A DNA stretch of 64,000 nt from Anaeramoeba flamelloides (GCA_027625915.1 JANTQA010000019.1:253001-317000); one strand, 5' to 3'; shown: positions 37,360 through 49,998, numbered from the stretch's first letter. Notes: generated from the sequence alone by a model not told the origin. A program made the numbers and translations.

Positions 37360-38290
37360 TTTATTTATTTATTGTGAAAAAGGAGTAATCAAAGAAAATT
37401 TACTAAATAAAAAAAAAAAGGAGAAGAAGAAAAATAAGTAAAACATTTAAGTAAAAAAAATATTATATCATTTACATGACCAAATTAAAAATTATCCACG
37501 TCCTGAAACAGGAGGAGTAAAAACCCAATAGAAAGATTATTAATAATAAGATTCCACAAACTGTGATTAATAAATTGGTATTCCACATCCCCGAAGAGTG
37601 GGGCACTATGTACCCGAATTTATATATTTTTTTACTATTTTAAGTTTTTTTATTTTCTATTTTTTTATTTTCATTTTTTCTTTATTACTATAAGTTTTCT
37701 AACCATAAGAGCTTTGATGAAAAATTCTCGACAAGAACAATAAATTTCGTAATTTTGATTAACCAGATTAAGGAGTTTTTGAGTATTTTTTCTAAGGATA
37801 ACATTTTTATATAAGTTTTTTTCTAAAATTTTTGCTATTTTTTTTTTCCATTTGATTCTGATAAATTTATATCTATCACAATACCAAATAAAGTGATTTA
37901 TATTTTCATAATATTGAGTACAAAAATCACATTTTTTGCATTTTTCTTTTTTTTTAAATGTATCATATTCTGATTTTTTTTTTAAGACATATGAGTATCT
38001 ATTTAGAAATTTAGCTTTACATTTAAAGTGGGTATATTTACCATTAAAATAGAATTATTTTTTCCAAAGAAGATTAAAATTTTTAAATTGTAATTAAATG
38101 TCTTTAAAAAAATTAATGTAAAAATTTGTAACAACAAAATAAAACACAGAATCAAAATATTTAAAAAAAATATCATTAATTTAATTTTTAAAAATTTATT
38201 ATTAAAAAAATATCTGAATTTTTTGAATAATATTTGAAAATAATATATAAATATAAGGGGGTTAAAATTAATTTAAAAAAAAAAACTTAC
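37360..38290 (-). mobile_element. 5'-truncated LINE (3' end of ORF plus 3' UTR)
   Basis: The minus strand encodes the C-terminal tail of a LINE reverse-transcriptase protein ending with a stop at 37671-37673. A zinc-knuckle-like C-x2-C-x8-H-x4-C (CDFCTQYYENINHFIWYC) is followed by YKFIRIKW, as in many non-LTR elements. Two in-frame stops lie upstream of this block near 38070-38110, so the copy is dead. The 3' UTR (about 37374-37670) includes a less AT-rich block with a small hairpin (CCCC ... GGGG) near 37592-37606. The element ends in an (AAAT)n-type tail at about 37360-37374. A second copy of the 3' UTR lies at 59200-59575. Confidence 0.75.
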
Positions 38291-38564
38291 AGCTATTGTT
38301 TAAAAAGATGTTTGGTTGTTTTATTAAGTGGCAGTAATATAGTCAAGCTAGGGGCTATAAATTATATTACTTGGCTTATTAGTATGATTTTTTTCTTATC
38401 CAACCCTTTTTAAAAAATGTGTAAGAAAATCATAAAATTAAAGCGAAATTATATTCAACAATAAAAAAAATTAAAAGAAACAAACTGAAAAGAAAAGAAA
38501 GGAAAGAAGGGAAAAAAAAAAAAAAAACTCAAAAATTCAATCAAGTTTCAACAAATAATTTAAT

Positions 38565-40960
38565 TTAATTTTTTTGATGGTAGTGATAAAAACGGGGTTG
38601 GTTTTGGCTTAATCTTTGTACTTTTGAAATGAAAGTTTCAATAGTGCTAATGTTTGGGGAAGAATAAATTTTTCTTAAATTACTTCCACAAATAAGAAAG
38701 TTTTTCATTACAGTTTTGGTGTTGGGTTGATTGCCCGTGTTGTTTATATCATTCTCTAATAAGGAAATTCTGATTTTCTTTGGATCGAATTTTCGTAGAG
38801 GTTTATCGGATCCATTTAAGAATTCGAAAAGGTAGTTCCCTCTTATTTCTAACACACGGTTTTGTTTTTTTCGTTTAACTTTGCGGCTTGATAATAATTT
38901 CTTATCTTTATCACAGTATCCAACAAAGCGTGCGTTTATTTTAAACAGCTTTTTTGTTGGTGTAATTTCTTGAAACCCTAAATCCAAGGCATTTTTTTCT
39001 CTTAATGGGTTTTGAATTTTTGATTTCTTATTTTTATTTTTATTTTTATTTGTTTTCGACTTCGAATTGGAATTAGAACAAGGCTGTAATTCTTCAAATT
39101 CTTGTTTGAACAAATTTAATTCATTTTCCAAGTCATTTAGATCTTCAAAATATTCGGCATCTTTGCCAGTTGATTTCAATAGCTCTGCAAATTTCACAAG
39201 ATCAAGTTTGCCAGAGTATTTTTTTATTGTCCCGAGGCATTTTTCAAGATGTTTCTGCTTTGGTGTTAACAAAGTCATCTTGTCTGTTTCTGATGTTTTT
39301 TTTAATGGTGTTTGTTCTATTTCTGGTTTTTCTTCTAAATCTTCTAAAAGTCTTTCAATTAACATATTTGTGCCATTACCATATTTATTCATTTTCAATT
39401 TCTTTTTATTTTTTTTATTGAGCCTTTTTTGGATCTCATTTTCAATTTTTTCTGAAAGAAGTTCTTCTTTGCTTGGTTGGTTGCTAAAGAAAAGTTCCTC
39501 AAAATCCACTGGATTTTGATTCTCTTGTTCTTCATCGGCGTCTTTGTCGTGTAAATTGTTTTTGGGTTGTGGGGCGTTAATTTGATAAATCTTATTGGGT
39601 GTTTGTTGTGATTTTAATAATTGGAGCAAATTTTTTGCACCTTTTGAATCAATTGAAACGGGGCTTTGATTTCCCATGAAGGCGAAATCGTTCTTCTGAT
39701 CCGTATTGTTTTCGTTTCCATCGACATCTTCATTTCGCTTAAGGAGATTTGAAAGATCAATTGTTGAATTTATAGGTGAATTTGAGACAGAATCTGAACC
39801 AGACGTTGAAGAAGAAGAGGAAAATGTTGAAGATAATGTTGAATCAAGATCCTCATCATTATCAAGATCATCATCTTCCTGTTTGTTTTCAAAGCTTGTT
39901 GTCTTTTCTTCGAGTTTCTTTTCTAATTTCCTGTTCTGTTGAACTAAGCTTGAGCATCTAGTTGCTAACAAATCTCTTTCTTCGCTTATTTCTTGGATTT
40001 GCCTTTTTAAATCACATAAGGGGTTTGATGTTTTGTTTTTTGGATCATTTTCTTTTATTTGGTTGTCTTCTGTTGATTGGCTTTTATTTGTTTCAATTTC
40101 TTTGATTTGTTCCTTTAAAGAATTGTTTTGTTTTCGTAAGTCCTGGAGTAGCACCTCCCTCATACCTGTAATCTTTTCGGTTTTTTCAATTTTTAATTGT
40201 AATTCTTCAATTTTCTTTTTAAATCCATTTTGTGGTTGTTCATCCACACTCTTGAGATCTGATTTTGTTAATTGATTCTTTAGTAATTCAATTTTTTCGA
40301 AAGATTGCGACAATTCCTTGAGTACGGAATCATGTTGGTTTTTGAGATTTTTTAATTGATTGGATTGCACTTCATTGGTTCTTTTGTCTTCTTCCGTTTG
40401 TTCAAGTAGAGTGTAGAGCATTTCTTTCACAGATCCAATTTCTTTTTCAAGATCCAATTTCTCTTTTTCAAGTTTTTCAATCGCTTCCTTATTACTATTA
40501 CTGTTGTTGAATTTAATCTTTGTTTTTAATTCAATTGTTTCTGCAAGACTCATTTGTAATTTTCTTTTAATTTGTTTGTTTTCTTGTCTGTAAAGGAGAA
40601 TTTTTTTCTTTAAATTTTTGATCATTTTTGATTGCTTAAGTGAACTTTTTTTTGAATTTGAGCCCATCAGATTACTTCTCATTGGGCTTGTTTCTAATTT
40701 TTCTCGAAGTAATAAATTTGTTTGCTGAAGAATGTTAATCTCAACCTGTTTGTCTTCAAGCATTTGGTGTAGATCGCTGATTGTTTCGTTCATTGCTTTT
40801 CGACTATTAATTGTGATTTGGTTTTGTTATCATTATATTAGGTTTTTTGGAAATTATTTTCGTTAAAATTTGGAAAGAAAATGAAATTATAAAATGGAAT
40901 GGTTTTTTACTTATCCAAATCACACGATTTGTGAACTGGTCTTTTAATTGGTGTAAACAT
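38565..40960 (-). CDS. Long coiled-coil protein with basic/PH-like C-terminus (2 exons)
   Basis: A predicted 762-residue protein. The first exon is only 50 bases (40911-40960, MFTPIKRPVHKSCDLD), spliced with a 107 bp intron to 38565-40803; the Asn codon AA|T is split. An in-frame Met at 40793 would otherwise be the start, but the upstream exon has clean GTAAAA and TTAATAG signals and keeps phase. Residues about 20-320 are a heptad-rich coiled coil (IEKLEKEKLDLEKEIGSV). A Ser/Asp-rich break near 330-360, a second helical region and Lys/Asn repeats follow. The last about 125 residues contain strands and a terminal helix (YLFEFLNGSDKP, NFLICGSNLRKIY, TIETFISKVQRL) that suggest a PH-like fold, not proven. 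I recognise no family. A structural, centrosomal or trafficking role would be typical for such architecture, but that is only a guess. Confidence 0.78.
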
Positions 40961-41493
40961 TTTTTTTTTGTTTTTGAGTTTTTGGTTTTACTCCTTGAAT
41001 TATTTATTAATTTAATTTAGGAGAAAAGTTAAAAAAATGATCTTTAATTTTGAAGAAGTAATTTATTTGTGGAAGACAAAGTGAGAAACTCGTCCATTTT
41101 TTTGAAATTAAGAATGGATGAAAAACCTAAAAAATAACGGATAGATTTGAATTTAAAAATAAAATATTATTTTCTGAAAATACAAAATTTATAATCATAT
41201 TCATGGAAAAGCCTTTAGTCACTTCTTAAAATTGTATTATTACAAAATTTCTTTTGTAGAAGTCTCTCAATTTCTTTATTGTAAGAGTATCGTCAAAAAA
41301 TCTTCAAAATATTAAAAGGATTAAACAAAAATTTTACTGAATCTTGAAATTGAAAAATGGTGTAAAAATCTGATTATCCTAATATCAAACCCACTTACAT
41401 TTTAAACTATTTTCAGAAATGAAATTAATGTTATTTTAAAGTTTGATCCATTTTTCTGATTAGTAAAAATCTAGAAAAATCTAAGATATTGTA

Positions 41494-41968
41494 CTGTGGT
41501 GTAACTAACCCATGTTTTTTATTTTAACCCATTACGAAAATTTAACTCATACAAAAAATATTGGCTGACTCTAGAAATAAAAGAAACAAATCACTGGGAT
41601 GACAACAGTATATAAACAAGAAATTGGGTTCTTTAAATAAATTTTAAAAAAGAATTATGAGGATACTGGAAGATTAAAATGTAATTTTTTCATAAAAAAA
41701 TGAGAATAATTTCATTTTTTAAATTTTTATAAAAAAATCATTTAATCTCACAAATTTTGTAAATATTATTAAATTTTTGAAACAAAAGCATTAAATATAA
41801 TTGTGCCATTTTGATTAATCAAAGTTCTAACCTCTAAAGTCAATTTAGATCTGAACCAAGAATCTATAAGTGATTTCTGGTCTTCCAATACCCAAGTCTG
41901 AAAAAAAAACATGAGTTAAATTTTCGTAATGGGTGAAAGGTTGTCAACATGGGTTATTTACACCACTG
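41494..41968. mobile_element. TA-flanked Tc1/mariner-style MITE (CAGTGGTGTAA type)
   Basis: A 475 bp element flanked by TA on both sides. The left end reads CTGTGGTGTAACTAACCCATG and the right end, inverted, CAGTGGTGTAAATAACCCATG. The terminal repeats extend about 60 bp (ACCCATTACGAAAATTTAAC). No transposase ORF, so it would be non-autonomous. Confidence 0.75.
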
Positions 41969-42124
41969 TAAAATATTTTTTTACTATTAAAAATTATTTT
42001 CTTTGAAGAAGAAAGAAATCTAGTTGTTTGTCAAAGAAATCAACTTACAATAAAACCAACTAAGTTTTGGAATAACTCACTCTAAAAATAATTTTTTAAT
42101 TTCCAAAAAAATGTAATAATTACT

Positions 42125-42640
42125 GTTGTCAAAATAAAGCGTGTAAAAAAGTTTAATCGTGTTTAAAAATAAAAAGTATGATTTTGTTTTAGAAGACGTG
42201 TATATTAACCAAAAGAAAAAAACAGGCAATAAATTCTAAGTCAATATGTTATTGGTTTCATAAATTTCAATTATTTATCAAGAATTTCTTCAAAAATTAA
42301 GGATCAAATTAGAAAATTTCTCTTAAAAAATAAAGTAAATTTCAAATAAAATTTTTATCTATTTGAAAATATAAAAAAATGTGAGAAAATATTATGAAAA
42401 ACTTTGAACAAATTGCTTCCTAATTTAAAATTTACATAAAATATCAAGGAATTAACCTTCATTAGCGATTTGAAATTATGTGAACTATTTGGTAGCGAAA
42501 TGGATGTTGCCTTGGATCAAGAAGAAAATAAAGCACGGATTAAATTTTCAAACACTGATTATATTAGTTGTGAACATGTATGATTTTGATCATTGCAAGT
42601 TTAAACTTGAAAAATCTATAATTTCTTTATTAAACACAGA
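42125..42640 (+). repeat. Family F repeat, copy 4
   Basis: The best-preserved reading block of the family: from about 42452 one frame gives IKELTFISDLKLCELFGSEM and continues to a stop near 42580. Upstream blocks (AATCGTGTTTAAAAATAAAA; AAGGATCAAATTAG) match copies 1-3. Confidence 0.55.
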
Positions 42641-43180
42641 TTTAAACCAATTTTTTATTTATTGAACAAAAAAATAAGAGAAAAACATCAAAACCATTAA
42701 GACAAAAAATCATCCAAAATAGCCTTTATTAAACTGGGAATATTCAGCTAATAACCTTAAGAAAGACCTTTTAATTTGACAAGTTTTAACCAATAAGTAA
42801 CAATATAAACTTAATTCACCCAATGGATTATTTATGTTTCAAAGAGAAAAAATACCAATAGTTTTTACTTTTATTTCTCAAATTTCTAAATATTACCAAA
42901 AAAATAAAACAAAATCCAAATTCCTAACGTTATAAAAAAAAACGAATAATTTTCCCAAATACTTTATTTTAATATTTAAAGTTCATTATTTACACTTGGA
43001 ATATTTGAGGGGAAAAACTTAATCAAATCCTTTAAAATTTCAAGAAGTTTAACAAATTATTTGACAAATATAACAAATGATTTTTTTTTTCTGACTGTTG
43101 TGAAAAATCAATAAGAAATATCGAAAAAGTGTTACATTTTATTTTTTTATGAGTATTTTAAAAATATGTTAATAACATTA

Positions 43181-43434
43181 CAGTCAGTTTCACTTTTAAG
43201 GTACAAACTTTCAACCAAATTTAAGGCACATAAAAATCTCAAATTAAGACACAAAGTTTGTAATTTTTTTTTTTACAAAATATTTTAGTAGAATTTGAAT
43301 TTTGTGCTTGAATTTGATATTTTTTTTGTGCCTTAAATTCTTTTACTAGAATCTGAATTTTATGCTTTAATTTGATATTTTTTTTGTGCCTTAAATTTCG
43401 TTGAAAGTTTGCGCCTTAAAAGTGAAACTGACTG
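43181..43434. mobile_element. CAGT-ended Tc1/mariner-style MITE, copy 1
   Basis: A 254 bp element with inverted ends CAGTCAGTTTCACTTTTAAG ... CTTAAAAGTGAAACTGACTG and TA on both sides. The pattern TTAAGGCACA / TGTGCCTTAA repeats inside. Further copies at 49999-50191 and 60764-60961. Confidence 0.8.
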
Positions 43435-43439
43435 TATAC

Positions 43440-43575
43440 ATATTATTTATTTAGAGAAAGGATTAATTAAAAAAAATTATCAAATAAAAAAAATAGAAGA
43501 AGAAGAAAATTAAACAAAATAAATATAAAAAACCAGACTATCAATATCACGACCAAACAGAAACTATACACACCC
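43440..43575 (-). mobile_element. Diverged LINE 3' end fragment
   Basis: Resembles the terminal part of the LINE 3' UTRs at 37360 and 59200 (TATTTATTTAGAGAAAGGATTAATTAAA ... AGAAGAAGAAAATTAAA pattern) but is much more diverged. It directly abuts the CAGT MITE. Confidence 0.45.
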
Positions 43576-44034
43576 TCAACACATTGGAAGAGCAAAAAAA
43601 CCTTAGAATGATTATAAAAATCAATAATTTTACTCAATTCCTTTTAAACCCAAAAAAAGATATCTAAATGACTATAAATATTTTGAAATAGAAAACCCAA
43701 CCCCCATTTTAAAATTCAGAAAGTTCATAAATTATCTAAATATGAATTCTTATATTTATGATTAACATAAATTTTAAAAATAAATGTTTTCACCTAAGTT
43801 AAATCATTCTAATCAAGAAATTATTGAATATATTGATTATTTTCTCTCATACTGTTAACACTTTAAATCAAGTTGAAAAATTTGTATCAAAGAATTTACC
43901 CAAATAAACAAAAATAATAAGAATAATATCAAAGATATTATTCAAAACAAAAGATTCATTATTTATTTATTTATTAGATAATAGTTAAGAAAATTCTGAC
44001 ACTTTATTATTCTTTAAAAACCAAAATTACGAAA

Positions 44035-44260
44035 ATTGTAAGTACCTTTTAGTGTTTTAGAATATCGTAGAGTATCTCCAAAAATGATCCTAGTTTTTTT
44101 TTAATTTTAGAAATAAAAAGAAAATTTAAGAAATTTTCGCTTTATTCCAAAAATTTAAAAAACCACTGTTAACCTTCCAGAATTCGAAACAATAGAGAAA
44201 AATCTTTAATTTTACCCAATTATTTTAAATTCTGGACAGTTTAGGTACTCTAGGACACTC
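44035..44260. repeat. Family C foldback repeat
   Basis: Contains the family core (CAATAGAGAAAAATC ... TTTTACCCAATTATTTTAAATT). The ends are imperfect inverted repeats (AGTACCTTTTAGTGTTTTAG against CTAGGACACT). Confidence 0.5.
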
Positions 44261-44635
44261 TCAATAATTATCATCAGGAATTATTATACTCTATTTCGGT
44301 TGTATTGGATGAGTACTAAAATTTAAAAACTATTAGTTATTATATATCAAAGTAAATATCTCTAAGTTGAATTAAATTATAATTCATTCTTCAGTTTATT
44401 TGGAATTTTTAACACGAAAAATACCCTTTTTTCTAGAATAGAGACTTTTAAAAAAGGTGGACATACTAGTAACAATAAATACAATAGCTCTCTGAATTTA
44501 AAGTTCTGGAATTTTGAGTATATTATGAATAAAATTTAATATTCAGGATGGAAGGTTAAGAAATGGAGTAATTTGTCTATCTTTTTTTTTTTTCAATTTT
44601 ATTTTTTCATGCTAGTGAAGCGTCTATGTTATAGG

Positions 44636-44666
<31 letters not shown>

Positions 44667-44979
44667 ATCTGTGAAATATATTGAATTTACAAATAATAAC
44701 AATACTCAATAAAATTCAATGGGCGTAAGATGAAATTAATTCCCTCTTTCAATATTAAAAAAAAATAATTTGAATTTTGTGTTTTTGATTTTTTTTAGTT
44801 TGTTTCTTTTCAGATAAATTAATAACATGATAAAAAATATCATTTTATTACTTTAAATATTATGTTTTTATAAAAGTTGGTTTAAATGTGATTAAGAATT
44901 ATTTTAAATTGAAACAAAAAATTTATTTTCATTTATTATAATAAAATGTATTTGTTTCATACTGCTTTCTCTAAAAAAA

Positions 44980-45003
44980 TAATAATAATAATAATAATAA
45001 TAA
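44980..45003. repeat. AAT microsatellite
   Basis: About eight tandem AAT/TAA units. A similar tract lies at about 57167-57194. Confidence 0.85.
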
Positions 45004-45759
45004 CCAAGTTGTGGATTTATCTCTTTAATTCAATTCCGAAAAACATTAGAAGGAAACCTTACAACCAAACAACAATCTCGATTTTATTCTTAAACTTTCA
45101 TTTTTTTTAAAAAGTTCAAATATTTATTGAAAATAAAATTAAAGAGAATAAAATGAATTTCGATAGAGAAAATTATACACTTAAGAACTGGGGCGATATT
45201 ATAATTTGGAGTTTATTTTGTTGGCGCGAATTTATGAGAGAATATGGCTGAATTGTAAAATGTCATCATATTCTACTAAAAATGGTCATTTTACTTTCAA
45301 TATCTTATGATAAATGACTCCAACAAACAGACAATAAATAAAATACTTAACAGATTTCATAAATTGATGTAATGTTGCCATTTAATCCCTCTCTGAACCC
45401 ATTTGGGTAAATATACCTTAGAGTTTCCCTTCTACCTTAAAACAATTTTATTGAAGAAATCGACCGTTAAGCAATTTTGAAAAAAAAAACAAAAGTTCTT
45501 CTGTTATTAACTTGGAAATAAATTGAACTTCAATAACTTATTTCACTTCTTGGTGATTCTAAAAATTTCTTTGTAATTATTCATTTTAAATTATTTCCTT
45601 AAAATTAGTTTTTATTTTTTTATTTTTTTCTTTCTCTTTCCTTTTCACTTCTCTTTTTTTCTTTTTTTTAAACAACAATTAACCAACACTGATCAAAGAA
45701 AACCAAAACCAAAAACCCAAAAAACAAAAAATATATTAAAGTTTGATTTTTGTATTTCT

Positions 45760-48700
45760 ATGGATACAATTATTGAACATTTTCGCAAAAACCATTTGGT
45801 ATGTGAAAAAACTTTAAAAAAATCTGAAAAACTTGTTTCGTTATATACTTCAGCCAACCCCCAACAACCCTTAAACCAATTATTTTGTGGTGCAATTTTT
45901 TTAAATCGAAAACATAACAAAGAACCCTTCAAATTTCAAAAAATTACAAGAACAGAAATTAGTAGTCACACTTTGATCAAAGAAAGCTCGGTTACAGTCA
46001 ATGACTTTTTAGATCTTGTTGAAAAGTTTTATACTTTTTCAACAAAAAGCTTCCAAATGAAAAAAATAAAACAAAACTCCCTTTCTGCCAAGATCCAATT
46101 TTTAAAAAAAGAACACAAAAGAGTAATCGAATTAAACGAAACATTTTTCAAAATGTTCCAAAACATTATTAATTTTGAGAATAGTTTTAATGAGAAAATT
46201 GAAGAATATTTTTATTATCGATCAACGGATACAAACACATTAGAAAAAGAAAAGATACAAACAAAAAAAGTAAATCTTTATTTATATACGTGGACCTTAT
46301 TTTTGCTATTAAGGATTCATTTCCTTTTTGAAAAAGAGAACGAAAATGAAAACAAATCAATAAATGATAAACAAAAGGAAAACAACATCGAAAAAGACAA
46401 ATACAAAAAAGAAGAAGAAGAAAAAGAAGAAGAAAAAGAAGAAGAAAAAAAAAAAAAGAAAAAGAAAAAGAAGAAAAAGAAGAAAAAGAAGAAATCAACA
46501 ATGAAAATCAAAAAGAAAAAGAAAAAGAAATCGAAATCGAAATAAAAATAGAAAACGAAAATGGAACAGAGGAAATTAAAGAAGAAAGAGAAACAAAAAC
46601 AAGTCAAAATGAAGAAAAAGAAAACATAATTGAAGAAGAATTATTATACACAATTTTATATTTATTACATACCAATTGTCCAAAAGAATTAAGAAATGAG
46701 AACAGTGGTGAAACATTTTTTTTGAAAGAGCCAAAATTAGGAATCCTGCTGCAATTAAAAACCATTTTTAAAAAATTAAAATTATTAACAAATTTTAATC
46801 AACCCAAGATAACAGAGAATAAATTTAACAAATACAAATCAATTTTTCAAAAGGATTTAAATCTGAAACAGGAGCAAATAAATCGGGAATATGAAATTCT
46901 TATCGAAAAATACGATTTATTTGACCAAATCTCTCCAAAGCATTCTTATAATTATCTTCAAAAGCAAAGTCTAAAAGAAAAATTAAACCAAACAAAAAGG
47001 ATCCAAGTATTTAAACAAAACAAGAGATTGCTATTAAAACAAGAAAGAAAAAGGAAAAAAACAAAGCCACCAAGAAGAAAAATCAAAAAAAAAAAAAAAC
47101 AATACCAGTCGTATTTACCTTCAAATCTTGAAAAAGATTTAAACAAATCAGCCTCAAAATTTTTCCAAAAGATAAGTCCCAATTATCAAAAGATCAAAAA
47201 AAACGTAAAGGGCAAAGGTAAAGATAAAGAAAAAGAAGCAAAAACATTGGATCAGGGTAATAACTCAAAAAGTCCAAATTCTAATCTATTGTCAACACAC
47301 AATCGCCATGATCACAGTCACCACCTCAAAACACCGACTTCCAAATTCTTAAGAAACAAAAAAATCCCCTCAACACCAATTTCTTTGATAAACAAAGGTT
47401 ACCAAATATCCACACCAATGACAAAAGGGTTATTAGTTTTAAAGCAATTTACTTCAATGATGGAAAAAATCAAAATAGGCCCCACAGAAGAGCTAATAAA
47501 TTATTATTCGCAATTTTCAAAGCAAAATGAATTTAACAAAACCAAAAAATTAATAAAAAAGTTTATTAGGATCCCTTTTAGAAAAAATAAAAGGATTTCA
47601 AACGATAACAAAATTAAATCTAAAAAAAACAAAAATGGAACCAAAAACCAAATTGGAAACAATACTAGCACCCTTCACAAAAACAACAAGAAATATGATA
47701 ATGATAAAGAAGAGAAAGATGAGAATTCCAAAGAAGAAAAGGAAAAGGAAAAGGAAAAGGAAAACCAAATAGAAACAGAAAAAGAAGAAGAAAAGGAAAA
47801 GGAAAAAGAAGAGGAAGGGTATAATGATAAGGATATTGAAGAAAAAGAAGAAAAAAATAAAGAAAATAAAGAAGAAAAGGAAAACAAAGAAGAAAAGGAA
47901 GAAAAAAATAAACAAAATAAAAAAGAAAAAGAAAACAAAAAAGAAAAACAAGAAAAAGAGGATCAAAAAGAAATGATGATTTTCAGCAAGTTAAACAAAA
48001 AGGAAAAAGTTGTTTATAAATTGTTTTGGCATTCTTTATCTGATATAATTAGTAAAGAAAAGGTAATTCAACAAAACGATTCTATTTCATTTTTCCAATT
48101 TTTAGAACAAAAATTATTTCTAAAATCATTATTATGCTGTTGCTTTGAAATTGTAATATATGTATATAAAAACGAACATTTAAAATTTCCGAATATTTTA
48201 GAATTGTTCAAATTAAATGTCATCAATTTTTCCAAAATCATACCATTAGCAAAAAGAGCATTTACATTCTTACCAGAGTATATCAATTCACATTTAAATA
48301 AACTATCTTTGGATATTCTGAGTCAATATATTTGGGTTAAGGGGTCTGAATTTGAAAATAACTTTTTGGAGTTAAACAATAACGCAAAACACAATTTAAT
48401 TCAAATTTTAATTGGCAACACACCAAAAATTGAAAATGGGTTTGAAGATATACTTTACAGATATTTAAACCTTGCTAAGGAGCGGATCTATTCAATCTTG
48501 TCCTTCAATAGAATAACCGATCAAAACATTTTTGTTTCAATTTGGAATTGCTTTTTATATTTATTATTGAATAATCATTTCTTATTAAACGATAGGCATC
48601 TAGATATAATCTTAATTTGCTGCATTTGGTCGGTTTTGAATAATCTCGAAATTAATTTATCTCTTGATTTAATATGCAAACATTATAATCAAATCCCCTG

Positions 48701-49235
48701 GGCAAATGCTAATTTATTTCGAATCAAATTTAAAAAAACCTTTATCCAAATCAACCAATTTTTAAATCAAATATTCTTACCAAATATGAACCAAATTATA
48801 CCATTTTTATCCAAAATTGCGATTGTTCCTCAAATACAAGTTATAAACCAAATCCAAAGTATGGAACAGGACCAGAACCAGAAGCAGAAGCAGAAGCAGA
48901 AGCAGAAACAAAAACAGAAGCAGAAGCAGAAGCAGAAACAGAAGCAAAAGAAAAAGAAAAAAAAACGCACCACAAATAATAATAATAATAACAACTTGCA
49001 CGAGTTTCCAAATTCTATAGTAAAGCTAAACGCCAATTCAAATTTAAAATCAAGAAAGCGCTTTTCAAAATTCAGAACTATATTATTCCACGATAATTTA
49101 GAAAACGAAAACAAGGAAATCGGAGAAGAAAATATTAAAGAGGAAAAATTTTTATCTTCGAATCAGAAAATTTTTAATATCAAAAATGAAAATTTGGATA
49201 ATAATGGTGTAATAGATTTTGATATTGAAGATTAA
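45760..49235 (+). CDS. RB: Retinoblastoma-family pocket protein, one frame break in poly-A
   Basis: A homologue of RB/p107, a nuclear repressor that controls E2F-driven cell-cycle genes. The N-terminal domain begins at 45760 (YTWTLFLLLRIHFL near 46290) and its second half follows a Lys/Glu repeat (ELLYTILYLLH near 46640). Pocket A begins at STPMTKGLLVLKQF (about 47410) and continues, after a Lys/Glu insert at about 47660-47980, with LLCCCFEIVIYVYK. Pocket B (about 48440-48840) has the hallmark LLNDRHLDIILICCIW. Several S/T-P sites (SPKHS, TPTSK, STPIS) before pocket A could be CDK sites. The tail has a long Gln-Lys repeat. The frame changes within an A run of about 13 near 46445-46457: the upstream frame would stop at 46545, whereas the pocket frame is open back into the repeat. 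Joined, the protein would be about 1158 residues. A homopolymer error is the simplest explanation; real slippage or a disabled allele cannot be excluded. Confidence 0.9.
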
Positions 49236-49998
49236 CAAGCTTTGTTTATTCGATTTGTTTATTTTATTATTGTATTTTTAAATTAATAATAAAATAAATT
49301 TTAATTTTTAAAATTCAAAAATAATTCAGAAAACAATAACAATAAAAAATTATTTATTAATATTATTTTTTTTTTTATCCGAAAATCATTTTTTAATTTT
49401 TTAATTTTATTTAAAAAAGGTTTTGGATCATAAGAATTTTTCTTGGAGTAAATTGAAAAATTTTTTTATAAATATTTCACAAAATTTTAAAATAAATTTT
49501 TTTAATCAATCAAGAAATACTTGAGAAAATGACGTTAGGGGAGTAGCCACGGTAAAAGAAAATTTTTCACTTTTTTGCAATTTTCAAGAGGATTAGAAAT
49601 TAACATTTTTTACTTTGGATGTTCCTCATTGTTTTTTATTATTTAAAGTACTTGATTCATTAGTTTTTTTAATTTTTTTTTCCAAAGTCTCAAAGAAATT
49701 GACACAATAGAATGGTGAAATGAATTGCTTAAAATAGTATTTCAAAGGTTGAATGACTTATCTTTGGTCTTTATCTCAACATTCTATTGTGGCATTTAAT
49801 TTTTTCATTTGATATTTTTTTACCTCATTTTTGAATTTTTTTCATCATGACAACATAAAGCAATTAGAAATATTTTTTTTATCAGCGAAATTTGGAATAA
49901 ATGGATATTATTTAAAATGAACAGCAACATTAAAATCCAGAGAAACACACATGGAAATATGAATGGGGCTTAAATAACGAGAAGGATTCCAAAAAATA

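Larger units (their letters stand above)
35266..38564. other. Intergenic region with LINE fragment
   Basis: 3.3 kb between two convergent genes, ADA2 (plus) and the coiled-coil gene (minus). A 25-base A run lies at about 36422-36446. A possible orphan exon (36918-37085) and a LINE 3' fragment (about 37360-38290) are listed separately. The stretch 35266-36900 shows no supported gene. Confidence 0.5.
40961..45759. other. Divergent intergenic region with several elements
   Basis: 4.8 kb upstream of both the coiled-coil gene (minus) and the pocket-protein gene (plus). It holds a TA-flanked element (41494-41968), family F copy 4 (about 42125-42640), a CAGT-ended MITE (43181-43434) abutting a LINE-like 3' fragment (about 43440-43575), family C (about 44035-44260) and an AAT microsatellite (about 44980-45003). 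The remaining 42641-43180 and 45004-45759 show nothing codable. Confidence 0.5.

Noticed and set aside
42480-42665. 61-codon frame within family F copy 4
   Set aside because: It is out of frame relative to the block shared among copies, so probably chance.
47598-47966. Phe-rich minus-strand frames opposite the pocket-protein gene (also near 46187-46607 and 48807-49114)
   Set aside because: Complement of the GAA/AAA-rich repeats; the plus-strand frame carries the RB domains.
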